The notes below the pieces were generated by a model that was given only the letters and a program-made list of their open reading frames with translations, was not told the origin of the DNA and did no database searches. Shown piece after piece: positions 34,038 through 45,786 of a stretch of 64,000 nt of DNA. Source of the stretch: Ascarosepion bandense (taxonomy: Eukaryota; Mollusca; Cephalopoda; Sepiida; Sepiidae); the NCBI GenBank assembly GCA_037127315.1, contig JBBBDQ010000310.1:5283001-5347000 (forward strand), given 5' to 3'. The position numbers and the translations under genes are program-made. Within the stretch, counting starts at the first letter, position 1, and each line of letters starts with the position of its first letter.

Positions 34038-34490
34038 TCATCCTGTCTGTCTATCACACCCTCTAAAATAACCATACATTGTCCAATCAAAACAAAATTT
34101 TGGGGAGAGGTACAAACAAGTTAGGAGGTACAGAGTACTGTTGGTTTCACCTTAGCACAAATTCTCAGTTATTTTTTTTTTTTTTGGTTTAAGTTTTATT
34201 ATTTAACATACAAAATATGCACACTATTTAAAAAAAAATGATTAAAATAACAAATACATATTTAATAAAAATATAATATTGTTTTTGGCATATCTTTTCT
34301 TTAAGAATCTAGTTTCCAATTCAGCCTGCATTTGCATGAACTATAAACAAATCAAAAGATCAAATGCTTGAAAAAGTCGGAATTTAGCTCCAAAAAGAAA
34401 TATTTATTTATTCATGGCCAGCTATAAGTTGGCTCAAGTGTATTTGTTTTTGGCTGTTAGAAAAAAGAAATAAATAAATAAAGAAAATGA

Positions 34491-34665
34491 ATTAGCATAA
34501 CGTAAAATTATTTGTTTATTTATTATTTTTTAAATTTTTATCCTATAGGATTGTTGTTATTGTTATTTTAATTTTGCCGAGCTGGGGGGATAGCATAGCG
34601 TAAAATTATTTGTTTATTTGTTTATTATTTTAATTTTTTATTCTGTAGGATTGTTATTTATCCTC
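34491..34665. repeat. Imperfect tandem duplication, about 100-bp period
   Basis: 'tagcataacgtaaaattatt' at about 34494 and 'tagcatagcgtaaaattatt' at about 34591 each lead into 'tgtttattt' and 'gtaggattgttattt/tataggattgttgtta'. Confidence 0.8.
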
Positions 34666-35039
34666 TCTAATAAACAATATAATGAAAAAAGGCTTTATGA
34701 ATGTTTTTTTTTAAATTTTTTAAATATTCAGCGTAGGCATCAAGTCTATGCCGAAATATTGAAGGTACCCAATTGCGTGCATGTGTTTAGTGTACACACA
34801 CACACACACACGAGTGCACACGTTCTGGCATGAGCTGTGTACGTATGTTTATATGTGTGTTAAACTGTGATATCGTGCCCGTGTCTATGTGCTTTATTGT
34901 TGTGGTCAGTGTGTGTCATGTGCATGTTAGCATTGCCTATTCTGTTATGTAGTCTAGATTAAGCTCTTGTTGATTGTTGATCTGTGGGTGTAGTTTAGTT
35001 ATTAGAGACTCCTATGCACAGGTTCCTTAGGTTCTGATG

Positions 35040-35560
35040 TCTAGCCTCGATGTTGATGATTATGATTGTTAGTATTTTTGCATTTTTTAAAATGTTTATG
35101 GAAGGACAACGCTTGTGTATGTATATGTTCTTTTATTCTAATGTGCAACAGTCTGGTGGTGCTGCCAACATAGAATTCCTTGCATTTGGCGCATTGTATG
35201 CGGTACACGACATATACCTGGTGGCATATGCTGGTGCCTGCAATAGGGCAATTGGCCAGAGTGCATGTGGTGTTGTTGCTTGTTCTGTGGTTGGAGTTGA
35301 GGTGTCTGTGGAGAGTGGGGCCATACTGGGCCAGCTGTATATCCAATCCCTCTCTGTGGATAGCGCTATGTGTTTTTGCTGTTATATTTACACTGAAGTG
35401 TGGTAGCCTCAGGAAGCAGGTATTGGATTGGGTGTGACGCCTTGGGCCTTTACTACCTTTCCATTCCAGGCCACCCACAAAGGACTGTGGGTAGCTGTTT
35501 GTCTACAGTATTTTCTTAAAATGTGCAGTGTGGGTGTTACAGTCTTCTTTGCTGCACTTA
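35040..35560 (-). pseudogene. Penelope-like retroelement fragment with GIY-YIG endonuclease domain
   Basis: Minus-strand open frame of about 145 codons (35478-35041). In order: HREGLDIQLAQYGPTLHRHL, CTLANCPIAG, then VYVVYRIQCAKCKEFYVGST (the Y..x..C..C....Y.G.T signature of GIY-YIG nucleases with the zinc-binding-like Cys pair of Penelope-like elements), LLHIRIKEHIHT (Arg and Glu-His of the motif), and SFHKHFKKC. Intact Penelope elements carry RT followed by this domain; only the C-terminal endonuclease part remains. It is open over 145 codons, longer than most relics here. A free-standing GIY-YIG protein is a weaker alternative. Confidence 0.75.
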
Positions 35561-35581
35561 TTTCAGTTACGTGTGAAAGGA

Positions 35582-36192
35582 TGGACAAAAAATAATGGAA
35601 ACACTTAGTACCATAATAGTTTAATCAAATTTTCCAAAATATGCTATCAAAAGCGTGTTTATTTTTTATATTTGTTGTATTAATATTAGTAATAGTTCAT
35701 TTTTTGCTTAAATTGTAATTATTTTTTTTACAGATATTTAAATGATTCTAATAAAATCAACAGTCAGGATTATTTAAGAACTTTAAGTGATCAACTCCAT
35801 TCCATATTTCAGGAACTGTTTCCAGAGAGAAATGTCCTCTTTCAGGATAATAATGCACCCACTCATACTGCTAAAGTTGTAGCTAAATGGTATGAAGAAC
35901 ATTCTAGTGAAGTAGAACATTTTATCTGGTCACCACAATCCCTAGATCTCAACATCATTGAACATTTAAGGTTCATTTTCCAAAAACAAGTGAGAAGTCA
36001 ATACTATCATCATTGAAAGAATTGGAGACTGTTTTAGATGAAGAATGGATAAGCATTACTCTGAAAACAGTTCAAATATTTTACCAGCTAATCCCATACT
36101 GAGTTCAAGCATTAATTACTGCCAAAGGTGGTCCTACACTATATTGAAATAAATTTGCTTGAAATTTTAAGGTGTTTCCATTATTTTGTCCA
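35582..36192 (+). mobile_element. Tc1-like element, internally deleted, with both terminal repeats
   Basis: Left 'tggacaaaaaataatggaaa' and right 'tttccattattttgtcca' are inverted copies. The roughly 610-bp interior keeps only the transposase C-terminal half: LFQDNNAPTHTAKVVAKWYE (second catalytic Asp block) and SPQSLDLNIIEHLRFIFQK (third block, SPDLNIIE type). The frame then breaks (TGA near 36014 and others). It is a deletion derivative of a Tc1-like transposon, the kind of product that can be mobilised in trans. It adjoins the Penelope fragment within about 20 bp. Confidence 0.85.
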
Positions 36193-36199
36193 CTGTATA

Positions 36200-39100
36200 T
36201 TCTTGTCTTAAGATAAATGTAAATTAAAATAAAATTTGCATATGTGTATATGCAAATAAATATTTGATGCAATGAAGATCATTTGTTTCAGGCTGGATAT
36301 TCCTTGAAGTCTGAGCAAGATTTATTTTTGTAAATTTATTCTGCAGAAAATTTTGAATCACCTGAATTTTGAGTAGACCAATGAAAGGGACAATATCTAT
36401 ACAATTGATTCTACTTTTCAGTAATATCAGTTAACATGTATGACTAAATTGTAACAATATAACTTTATATATCTACAATTCATACAACTTGATCTTCTTT
36501 GTAGGTAATGCGATATTTCATTATTATATTAACAAAAAGTATTACTCAATGGCAATAAATGCAAATACATATGTTACCATAACAGAATAACTCATTTATT
36601 TAAAAAAAATGTAACACACTTTTACAGCATATAGCTCAAGTTGACTATTTCTTTTCAGATTTACATGCTAGTATTATTAATGACGTCCAGGTTTAGCTTT
36701 AAATAAAGAAATCTCATCCTGAAATGTTGCAAGAAGTATGAAAAAGTTGAATTTCAAAGACAGTATCAAAGAGTTTCATGCAGCTCCACCCACATGGATT
36801 ACAATCTTAAGAATTAGAGAGTAGTTTGAAGACGATGCTGTTATGCATAATGTAAACAAGTAGGGTCATCGTATACTACTTCTGTTCCCCCCATTGAACA
36901 AAATGGATGAAAAATTCAGATTTTGATGTCATTCTGGAGTGTTTTTTTGTACAAATCTGTGAATTTGTTTTGCTCAAGAAAAAAAAAAAGACTACATAAA
37001 ATTCTATTTTATTCTATTTTTTTCCCATAATGTTAAATGTGTTAAATTATTCAACTGTTTAAGAAAAATCTCAAGTTGATTTCAAAAATTGTCACAAAAC
37101 ATTGACTTATTTAGTTGATGGAATGATCTATTATGACATGTCTCTAAATTGTATTCAGATATACTGTATTTATTTTCAACTTTTCTAGAGGAATTGTTCA
37201 CATATTTTGCATATAAATCCATTATTGTACATAGAAAGGCTATAATGAAATTTGTATTTTATATGAATACTACATTATGATAATTGAGATATAGTAGAGT
37301 GAGGGTCTGTATCATAGATTGGGTGGGTGGCACGAAGACCTGTGCACAAGAACCATTCTGAAGACTATAGGCATCAATGAGCAAGGTGAAGTAACAAAGA
37401 GTGATAGAAAATTTTCCCAAATGCCCAAGAAATTTATTGAAATGTTGAATGCTGCTTGTGATTCCATTATGCAATGTTGTCAATGTCTGGATCATAATGA
37501 ATGTCAATTTTAGAGCAGGTGATGAAAAAAATCCAAAGCACATACATTTATAATAAATATTGCCTTCATATACTTTATTTAAATTAGATATAATTAGTTC
37601 TAATTGCTAGAATTATTTCATGAGGAACCTTCAAAATGTATAAATCTTTGAAAACACCTTGTATTAAGAAAAATGTAATGGATAACAAGCTGGTCTTGAA
37701 TCAGTAGTACCTTACATCTTTACTGAGTTTCCTATACTTTTTGAAACTATGTTATGCTTAGTATTACTTACTATTAAATATTTTGTAATTTACATTAGGT
37801 TTGATGTCTGATCTTGTCCTAAAATTATTAAAATAAAAAATATAAACTTATTAATAAAAAACAAAACAAAAAAAATGTAGATATACCAGAGAGGTTTGAT
37901 GCTGTATTCAGGGCTATGTTTAGTTATTCATATATAGTCATCTATGGAAATGAAATCTTAATATTTTGACAGATAATTTTAAAATGCAGTTGCTATAATA
38001 AATCTCAAAAATGCTTTAAGAAAGCATAGACAAAACTAATTCATATTTGTTGGTCTAAGGGCTTCTCTTAGCCCTGCCTTCACAAAAAGACTATAGATAT
38101 TATGAATACTAAAAAAAATAAGTAGATGTTAATAGATAAATTTTAATAAATGATTACATCATAAAAGTACAATCTATAAATAAAAGAAAATTAGAAATGC
38201 TTGTCTGAAAAAAATAAATTGTAATTATTCTTAAATAGGAATCTATTTGTCTAAAAATGCAAAGAAAAATCTATTTGTTAAAATTCAAACATTATTTGAA
38301 TAAATTTGATTCTTCTATATTACTTAATGACGATTGAGTATAAAATATTCTTTTATTGATTTTCACAAATTGTCTGAGGATGTGTATGTAAAAAAAAATA
38401 TGTGGCCTGCACCAAATACTTTACAGATACAAGGGAAAATACTCTTGATACGCCAGTGAATTTAAACGGAGTCAACTGCAATTATTTCCCTTAGATCAGA
38501 AACTGCAGATGAGTTTTCTTGTAAACATCGTTATTGAAGGAAAATCCGTAATTAATTTAAGCGCTGGATATTTCTTTTGTTACCTTTCATCAGGTCATAT
38601 GTAATAATAAAACAATATGTAATAAAAACGTGTTCGAATGATGTAATTCGAAGGTAGAGTAAATAGCAATAATAAATTTTTTATTACCTTCATGAAAATA
38701 AAACTGCAGTTTCAAATTATTATTAGAAAATATTTTTCTTTATCTTACAAGCCATATGGACAGTGACCATTACACATAATTATCTTGATGATTATGATAG
38801 TAGACTGACAAGTTGCTTGATAATTGTAACTTTTAAAATGTGAGGTTAAATTTAGACCTTATGAGCTGGTGGCTGATTGCTAAGAAAACTATACATTTTT
38901 TTACAGTTTGAAAAAGCTCTCTGATGGCAAAGAAAAAGGAGAAAGATATCTTGTGTAGAAGTGTCTCATTTGGAGTTGAAAATGTATAAAAGGCAATTAA
39001 AACTTAAAAACAAACTTGGAAATATATAAATGATTACAATTATTATAGCACAATCTTATAGTTCCAAATAGGAAATCCAATAAAAAATAAAATAAAAAAG

Positions 39101-39285
39101 GAAACTGGCTTAGAGAAAATGTTAAGGATGTTGGTAATTGATGAAGCTTGGCAAAGGCTTGTTGTTGCTTGATCTTCAAAAGTACCTTCATAATAAAGGA
39201 GCTACAGCTTTATAGGTTTTCTAAAAAATTCTATATTTCTCCACACTTTATATATACAATAAGAAAAATAAAATAGTGGGAGATA
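36200..39285. other. AT-rich stretch, no gene recognised
   Basis: Over 3 kb without a repeat I can name. An open plus-strand stretch at about 37319-37513 (ending CLDHNECQF) has no recognisable domain and no splice signals I trust. Probably intronic or intergenic. Confidence 0.5.
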
Positions 39286-39291
39286 TTTTAC

Positions 39292-39339
39292 CTTCAAAGT
39301 ACTTGGTCTGCTCAAGATCCTCTCCAGGTACTTGGGCTG
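39292..39339 (-). other. Candidate 48-nt internal exon, minus strand
   Basis: On the minus strand, a textbook acceptor (ctttttttctttatttgaca then G) precedes 39339, and the sequence ending ACTTTGAAG is followed by GTAAAATAT as donor at 39291. The 48 nt are a multiple of three. Two frames are open; one reads AQVPGEDLEQTKYFE with a split codon at each end, the other QPKYLERILSRPSTLK. GC content is clearly above its surroundings. No protein family is recognised. This is the cleanest host-exon candidate in the window, but it rests on splice signals only. Confidence 0.4.
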
Positions 39340-39344
39340 CTGTC

Positions 39345-40593
39345 AAATAAAGAAAAAAAGGGTAGTTTTAAAAAGACTTCTATATCATTGTCATTTAAAT
39401 GGAATATATACTGTAAATATGCTAATTTAAAATGATTACAATACAGTTACTCTCTATGTTTCTTTCACATACACAACAAATTATATATTAGTTGAAACTT
39501 TGTCAAAAAAATAATTGTTATATTAATGGAAATGTTATAATTTAAATAATTAAAAAATGGAGCTTCAGAACAAATATATAACTTCAAGAGAAATTTAAAC
39601 TTGTATCTCGTTTCTGTCAGAACTTTCTATTTCATGTTGAAACACCTTTGTACTTAGTAAAGAAAGCTACAATATGAAATAAGTTATTTTGAAGTATTTT
39701 GTGTTTTCACTACCATATTTTGTTAGACTTAAACTTATTTGCTTATTAATACGGCAATAGTAACAGAAATAGTACATTAGTTTTTATTACTATTATATAT
39801 TTGGAAAATTTCATCCTATTTGGAAATTATACAAATGATTGTTTTATTAAACCATCAAAATAATAAAACAATGGTGTTAAGTTATTCTGGGTCTTTACCA
39901 GTGACATCAATTGCATTATACAAGCTAAGAAACCAGATATTGTCATAGAAGATTTCAAGAAACAAATACTAATTTATTGGCATAAACATTGTCAGATGAA
40001 AATATTTCAGCAAATAAATTTCCAGTGGAAATATCAGAAAATAAAAATGACATGCAGTTATCATTTCTGTGGTTGTAGGAGCACAAGAAATGATTAAAAA
40101 GAATAATGACATCCTAAGATACTTGTAGGAAATCTACTTTTTATATAAAAAAAATGATTTTGATAATGAATACTGCTCAGATAATTAGAAAACATTCAGT
40201 ATATTCTACATATTTCATTTGTAAATGAGTTATTAGTCAACCCAGGTTTCTACCTTTTGGTGTCTTTAACCAATTTACAATAACTTAAGTTAGTGTAAAT
40301 CAGCTGAAGCAAGGGACAATTAAAATAAAATATGGGAAAGGGGTATATTTTATTTTAATTTCCTCCTGCTAATTGTATTTACATGAGATTTTCCCATTCC
40401 CTCGATATACATGTAGTTAAATTTGTTTCTTATTTAGATTTAATCTATTTTACATTGCAACACGGAAATTTCTATGTTTCGAGATTTTACCTTATCAGGC
40501 AATGTTAGCTCATTGTTGTCATAATGATTTTCATTTTTAAAAAAGTAAATGTCTGAGAACTCAAAATTCTAAAACTGTTTCTTCTCTTCACCT

Positions 40594-40595
<2 letters not shown>
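39345..40595. other. AT-rich stretch, no feature recognised
   Basis: No coding potential, tandem array or known repeat was identified; near 40450-40510 a segment of more mixed composition ('cacggaaatttctatgtttc') might be part of a dispersed repeat but has no partner in this window. Confidence 0.5.
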
Positions 40596-40597
<2 letters not shown>

Positions 40598-40652
<55 letters not shown>

Positions 40653-40670
40653 TATATATAAAAATATATA
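40598..40670. repeat. (TA)n microsatellite
   Basis: About 35 TA units with a few interruptions. Confidence 0.95.
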
Positions 40671-40835
40671 AAAATTGTGCTTTCCCCCCTTTTTTGCTCA
40701 TTACTTTCATTATTACTGTTCTTTCATATAATTATTGCCAATGATTTACTCCTGATGAGATATAGGATGAAAGGGCCTTAAAGACAAATATTTTCCTTGT
40801 TTTTAAATTTTGTACCTCTAAACATTTGTGTGTAT

Positions 40836-40836
40836 A

Positions 40837-40873
<37 letters not shown>
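40836..40873. repeat. (TG)n(TA)n microsatellite
   Basis: TG repeats followed by TA repeats. Confidence 0.93.
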
Positions 40874-41139
40874 GCCAATAAAGGCAAATAAAACAGTAAT
40901 AAGGCAAAAGTTCAAAGTAAGAATGGTATTTATATGCAAAAGAAATACTGAAGTGATTGTAGCATTTTGACTTGTAGACAAGAAAGAACAAAAATATGGC
41001 AGATGAGACTCAAGAAGCAGTCCATTTTTACTGGTTTGGAAAAAATCCCAGCATGCATCTTTAGGATTTGTCAATAAATTTGGTGGTGGGGAATGTTTTT
41101 AGCAGTCATTCCTACAACTGAAACCAACATTTTTTTTTA

Positions 41140-41295
41140 ATCAAAACCTATCACCATATCGCACATATTTGATTGTGATGAATGTACCTGGTATACCCGA
41201 TTCAGACTGGGTCTCATAATGACTATAGCCTAGTGTCACGTTGTTGGCATGCTTCTCTCAATTATAGTAAGAAGAATAATGACAAAAATTTTATT
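41140..41295 (+). repeat. Dispersed repeat, copy 1
   Basis: Parallels 41660-41830: 'accatatcgcacatatttga', 'tacctggtataccc', 'cagactgggtctcataatg', 'tagtgtcacgttgtt'. Confidence 0.65.
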
Positions 41296-41659
41296 TACAG
41301 TCAAGTTTTGTCAAATATTTGATAGAGATACTGAAGCAAACGAATAATTGAAAATCAAAGAGATTGAAAAACTGGAGAAATATATTAGTTATGCCAGAGA
41401 ACTGATAGAAATTTTGGCAAGAAACATGAGCATTAATGATTATATATTATGATATAATCATACTTAACACTCAAGAATCTTGCTAAAATTTATGACACTA
41501 GATATTCCAGCGAATGTCACAAAAAATAATAATGTGGAAAAAAATGTATTTTAACTGTTTTCCATTGAGTAATGGTGGTCACAGATAAATGAGTAAGAAT
41601 ATTATTTTTTGATAATGAGAGGTTTGAAACCTTAAAATTTTGTATGTTGCTTTTATTAA

Positions 41660-41830
41660 AATGTACCACCATATCATGCACCCTTGTCATGTGCCTGGTA
41701 TACTCTTATCAGACTGGGTTTCATGTTGGGTATATTGCGCTTCACATATTTATGCTCCCAGTGTCACTTTGTTAATATGTTGCCCTCTTTTGATAATAGT
41801 CATATTAGTAAAACAATTTTATTTCTTATA
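41660..41830 (+). repeat. Dispersed repeat, copy 2
   Basis: Direct repeat of 41140-41295 about 520 bp downstream: 'accatatcatgcacccttgt', 'tgcctggtatactc', 'cagactgggtttcatgttg', 'cagtgtcactttgtt'. Confidence 0.65.
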
Positions 41831-41877
41831 TACGCATTGCAAATTACAGAGCATTTTTTCCAAGGAGTAAACGTGTG

Positions 41878-42180
41878 TATTGGGGTGCAGTGGATAGCGG
41901 CTCAAAATGAGAGATTGAAGAGTCGAGTTCAAATTCAAGTTGAATTCCTCACATTCATTATGCACAAATACTCTTAGGAAAGGTATTAATCCGTCTGTTT
42001 TTTCCCTAGCTATGAGTTAAATAGCAGGACAGATTGGGTTCTTTAGCTTTGTTTAGCAACCAGTCTACTGCAGAAAGTAAAGGCAACCTACTGTAGGAAA
42101 ATCTTCTGCACAGTCAGTCATGGCTCTTCAAGACATGATCACCCAAGTGTGTATAACATATGGCACTTAACTGAGTGAGT
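41878..42180 (+). mobile_element. tRNA-derived SINE, full length
   Basis: Complete from the head 'ggggtgcagtggatagcggc' (A-box) and 'gagttcaaattcaagttga' (B-box) through every body block to 'ggcacttaactgagtgagt'. About 300 bp, a good representative of the family. Confidence 0.94.
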
Positions 42181-42249
42181 AAAAATATTAGTGTATTGAA
42201 AACTTTAATTTTGACCAAACTTAAATGCATAAAGTAAATTTTACATTGC

Positions 42250-42252
<3 letters not shown>

Positions 42253-42281
<29 letters not shown>
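42253..42281. repeat. Poly-A run
   Basis: About 28 consecutive A. No retroelement body was recognised to its left, so it need not be a retroposon tail. Confidence 0.9.
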
Positions 42282-42284
<3 letters not shown>

Positions 42285-42989
42285 TTCATTAAAAATTGAA
42301 TTTTTAACTGAGTGTTTCCTAAAAGTAATTTACATTTCAAAATTAAAAAAAATTTCAGTAATTGAAAATAATATTTCCAAATAGTGTTTTCTTCCAGAGG
42401 CATAGGAACAAAAGAAATTGGTGGGTGGGGTGGAAGAGAAAAAAAAGTAAGAAGAAAAACTCAATCAACTCTATTTTTCATTACTGGTATTCAAAATATA
42501 AATTTCCTCTGCATAATAATGAGCAATAAAGTGTTTTGTTTTTTTTGTGAGAAGCTGTTAGATTTTAATTTCTTTTCAGACAAGAAATAAAAGACAAGTT
42601 TTGATCATTTCTATTTTCTTCTTTTTTTATCAGATAAGAAGAGCTCATATTTGTTGTGTTAATTAATCCTGCTCCAAGGATTCCTTTAATTTGTTATTGT
42701 TGGTTGGTAATAAACTACATACAAATATCCTTGATGAAGATCTTGAAATGTCTAATTAAATACATTGCAATTCATCAACATGAAAATGAGATGACCAATC
42801 ACCTTGTTTTTAAGAGACAAAATATTTTGTTTTTATAAAATAACCATAGTTATGAAAATAAACTATTATTCACTAAATTTTAATAACATGTGATAATAAT
42901 CATTATCACAGTGATACTAATATTTTACAACTTTATGGTTGTCTTTATGTGATAATGTCTCATTTATGTATTAGACATCGACTGTGATT

Positions 42990-42993
42990 TTGG

Positions 42994-43037
<44 letters not shown>

Positions 43038-43077
43038 ATATAGTAATTTTAAAGGTGGTAGTAGTCTCCTTCAGGTC

Positions 43078-43138
<61 letters not shown>
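42990..43138. repeat. Two (TG/TA)n microsatellites
   Basis: (TG)n(TA)n at about 42992-43032 and a long (TA)n at 43081-43138, flanking 50 bp of unique sequence. Confidence 0.95.
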
Positions 43139-43140
<2 letters not shown>

Positions 43141-43312
43141 TGGTGTAGGGTAGGTTTTGGGCATCCTGGTCAATTTAAACTTTCGCACAGAGTCTTTAGC
43201 AATGAGATGTTATAAATTTTAGTTTTGTACATAGTTTCTTAATTTTTTTTTGAGCACCTAAAAATTTAGCTCACAAGACAATTGTCCCTCTAGACTCTCA
43301 CACACACAACTG

Positions 43313-43334
43313 TATATATATATATATATATATT
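43313..43334. repeat. (TA)n microsatellite at LINE tail
   Basis: Sits where the poly-A tail of the adjoining minus-strand LINE 3' end would be. Confidence 0.9.
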
Positions 43335-43562
43335 TTAAAGCAGTACCATCGCTAATGTATAGGGGGCTACATAAGAGAATAAAAGTTTAAGCAAGAGTAG
43401 AGCGAACAGAAAGACGAACAAGTTCTAGGGGGTGTCAGAGAAAAGGCAAGAGAAGAATGGGAATACAGGTGTGATGACAGTTGCAAAGGTAGAGTGAGAA
43501 AAGAAAAGAACAAAATATACGGGGTGATGTAGAAAGGACAAGGAAAGGACTGGAGTCAACAT
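43335..43562 (-). mobile_element. LINE 3' UTR fragment (Jockey/CR1-like family)
   Basis: 'gcagtaccatcgctaatgta', 'gggggctacataagagaat', 'gggaatacaggtgtgatgac' and 'agttgcaaaggtagagtgag' are complements of the 3' UTR of the 5.6-kb LINE. No coding part remains. Confidence 0.78.
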
Positions 43563-43910
43563 AGACACACTGAGGAGTTGTGATACAGTGAAACAGACCT
43601 GTATGTGGATGACTATGCTCCTATCCGTTGGTTGAGCACTATTGAGAAATAGTGGATTTAAAAAAAAAACAGTAGCTACTCACTGTCATTTATGCATCGT
43701 TATTCAGCAAGGAATTGAATACTCTTGGCTACTGCATTTGTATTATATTATGTATATAGCACGCTAAAGTCTTCCTTTCTTTGCCATGTGCCGATAGCTT
43801 CGGAGTAGAACACCAGACTGATGTCAAATCAGAGTTTCAATCTTGGCTGGAAGCAGTTGGATGTCTAGCTGTACTGATGATACAGCAAAACAGGCCTGTA
43901 TGTGGATGAC
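43563..43910 (+). repeat. Dispersed repeat with tRNA-like segment
   Basis: Contains 'ttgagcactattgagaaata', 'aacagtagctactcactgtc', 'agcacgctaaagtcttcctt', then a tRNA-like stretch ('gccgatagcttcggagtaga', 'cagagtttcaatcttggc'). Similar in order to 58935-59150. The block 'acagacctgtatgtggatga' at about 43591 is repeated as 'acaggcctgtatgtggatga' at about 43893, so the unit (about 300 bp) was in tandem. Ends in (TA)n at 43911-43930. Confidence 0.7.
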
Positions 43911-44279
43911 TATATATATATATATATATTTATTTTTATTTTTTTAAAAATAACTGACAAGGTACTGTAATTAGAATTTATATTAAATTTTTCTGAACAA
44001 ATGTATAATATACATTATGTCCAGAAAAGTAAATACTTGTACAAATACAAGAAAAAAATTAAAGTTTAGTTGCAGTGTCTTTTCAGTTGCTTTTGATGAA
44101 ACATGTATAAAAGAGGGATTGCTGCTAAAATATACAATTATTATATAAGCATTATTTTTAAAAAGATTTTATTAGTAATTTATTTAAAATTAAAATTGTT
44201 CACTTTTATGAAAGTATTTGTTATTGGCAATATATATATCTTTGAATTACATATTTTTCTGGAAAAATAGGAACTACAA

Positions 44280-44400
44280 GGAATCATATATTCATGATCA
44301 TGAAGGAGGGTTGAAATTTCTGAGAAACATGAGGAAAGAGGGCTTAGAGAATTTAACACTCACTTTATTATGCTTTATCTTTACAAGAGTCTTCTTAGAC
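44280..44400 (+). pseudogene. RTE-like LINE C-terminal scrap
   Basis: Encodes GLKFLRNMRKEGLENLTLTL, matching the LKFLRCVMRKEGLENVIL block at 21.7 kb. Nothing else of the element is visible on either side. Confidence 0.7.
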
Positions 44401-44589
44401 TAAAAAATGAAGCATTGCCGTGATATCTGGGCTGAAGCTGCTCAATTTCCATCTACATGTCCAGTATTTATCAACACAGTATGTGTAGATATGTCCAGTA
44501 TTTATCTTCACATTCTTGTGGGGAATAAATTATTATTCCCTCTGCAGCCTATTTCCCAGAGATACAATGCTGCATACTAATGTCACTAT

Positions 44590-44905
44590 TTCCATTAAAA
44601 TAGTCTGATGAGCTCCATCCTTTAGTTCCAACAATTCAGACCTTTACAGCTCAGATATGCCATACTATTTCCATGAAACACCTTCATTTCCTCCTATGTT
44701 CCAAAAGGTAACAAGAATATTCCACTGCGACCACTGCCTCCCAAGAATTGCAACTTTGTGGAATAAACTCCAGCATGATTGATTCTCTGAATGCTTCAAT
44801 CTTTACCTATTCAATTTGAGGATCAGTTATCTTTATATATTTTTATAATCTTTCCTGTAATCTTTCTATCAAATCACACACTTGATCAGTGCAGTAACCC
44901 TTTGC
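44590..44905 (+). pseudogene. Degenerate LINE C-terminus
   Basis: RIATLWNKL and FSECFNLYLFNLRISYL in frame after 44740 correspond to SRLWNSF..FPDSYNLQEFKSPRI at 26.95 kb. Preceding sequence is too eroded to align by eye. Ends near 'gttgctcttgagccttttat'. Confidence 0.5.
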
Positions 44906-45786
44906 CTTGAGTTGCTCTTGAGCCTTTTATTTGGGGAATTAGAATAATAATTAATAACTGAAGTAAATTATTAAAACAATGTATGTAAGATGTAATATAT
45001 GAAATTCAATTGGATGTTTATATTTTTTATTTTGTTGCTAATGTTTTGTGCATTTACAATCAATGGAAAAACTGAAAATAGTGTTACTGAGGCAAACTTG
45101 CTATTTAGAAACACTGAGGTTAATTTGAATATTTTTCCAGACTTAACAGTTAATAAAATTAAAAATAAATATCTCTGAATAAAATGAAAAATTGAACAAA
45201 TCAATAAGATTTGTACATAGAAAAATGTTAAAATAATTGTAAAATATTGTGATGTAGAAAAACAAAAACAATATGGTGAGAAAACAAATCATATTTACAG
45301 AAGAAGGTGAATGTATGTATTTATTTTAGTGATGAACTTTTTACAAAATTATTGATTTCTTGTATCATAATTCATTGAAGTTTTGTTCAAAAGTAATGAA
45401 AGGTTTAATTCAGTTTATTTAAAAAAAAAAAATTACCCCTAAAACAAAATTTCTGAAATCATAAGTATAGTACTACTGAAGTGGTAGGGAGATGGTTGAA
45501 TGTTTATCAAATTGGCCTTGTGTCAAAAATAACTGAACTCCCTAAAACTTAAGGGTTTATCAGAAAGTGGAAGGTTGAATGTTGGAATGTGGAAGAATAA
45601 AAGTACTTTATTTCTATGTTTAAGTAGAATTTTATTAACAGAATAGCATCAATTGTAGGAGTTAAATGTTCCTACAGAAATAGTAGTAAGAAGTGTCCAG
45701 AATTCTAGTTGTAATTAGCAGAATGTATGTATGCAGAAAGATTAATCAGGTTACTAATAAAGTGTGTTCCTTTCCTGTTTTTATAG

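Noticed and set aside
35050..35437. Plus-strand frames of 118 and 85 codons over the Penelope fragment
   Set aside because: They are antisense shadows of the GIY-YIG frame, which carries the recognisable motif.
42398..42446. Short plus-strand exon between 'tgttttcttccag' and 'gtaagaag'
   Set aside because: Signals are acceptable, but the 49-nt interior is G/A-rich low complexity and has no supporting neighbour; chance is as likely.
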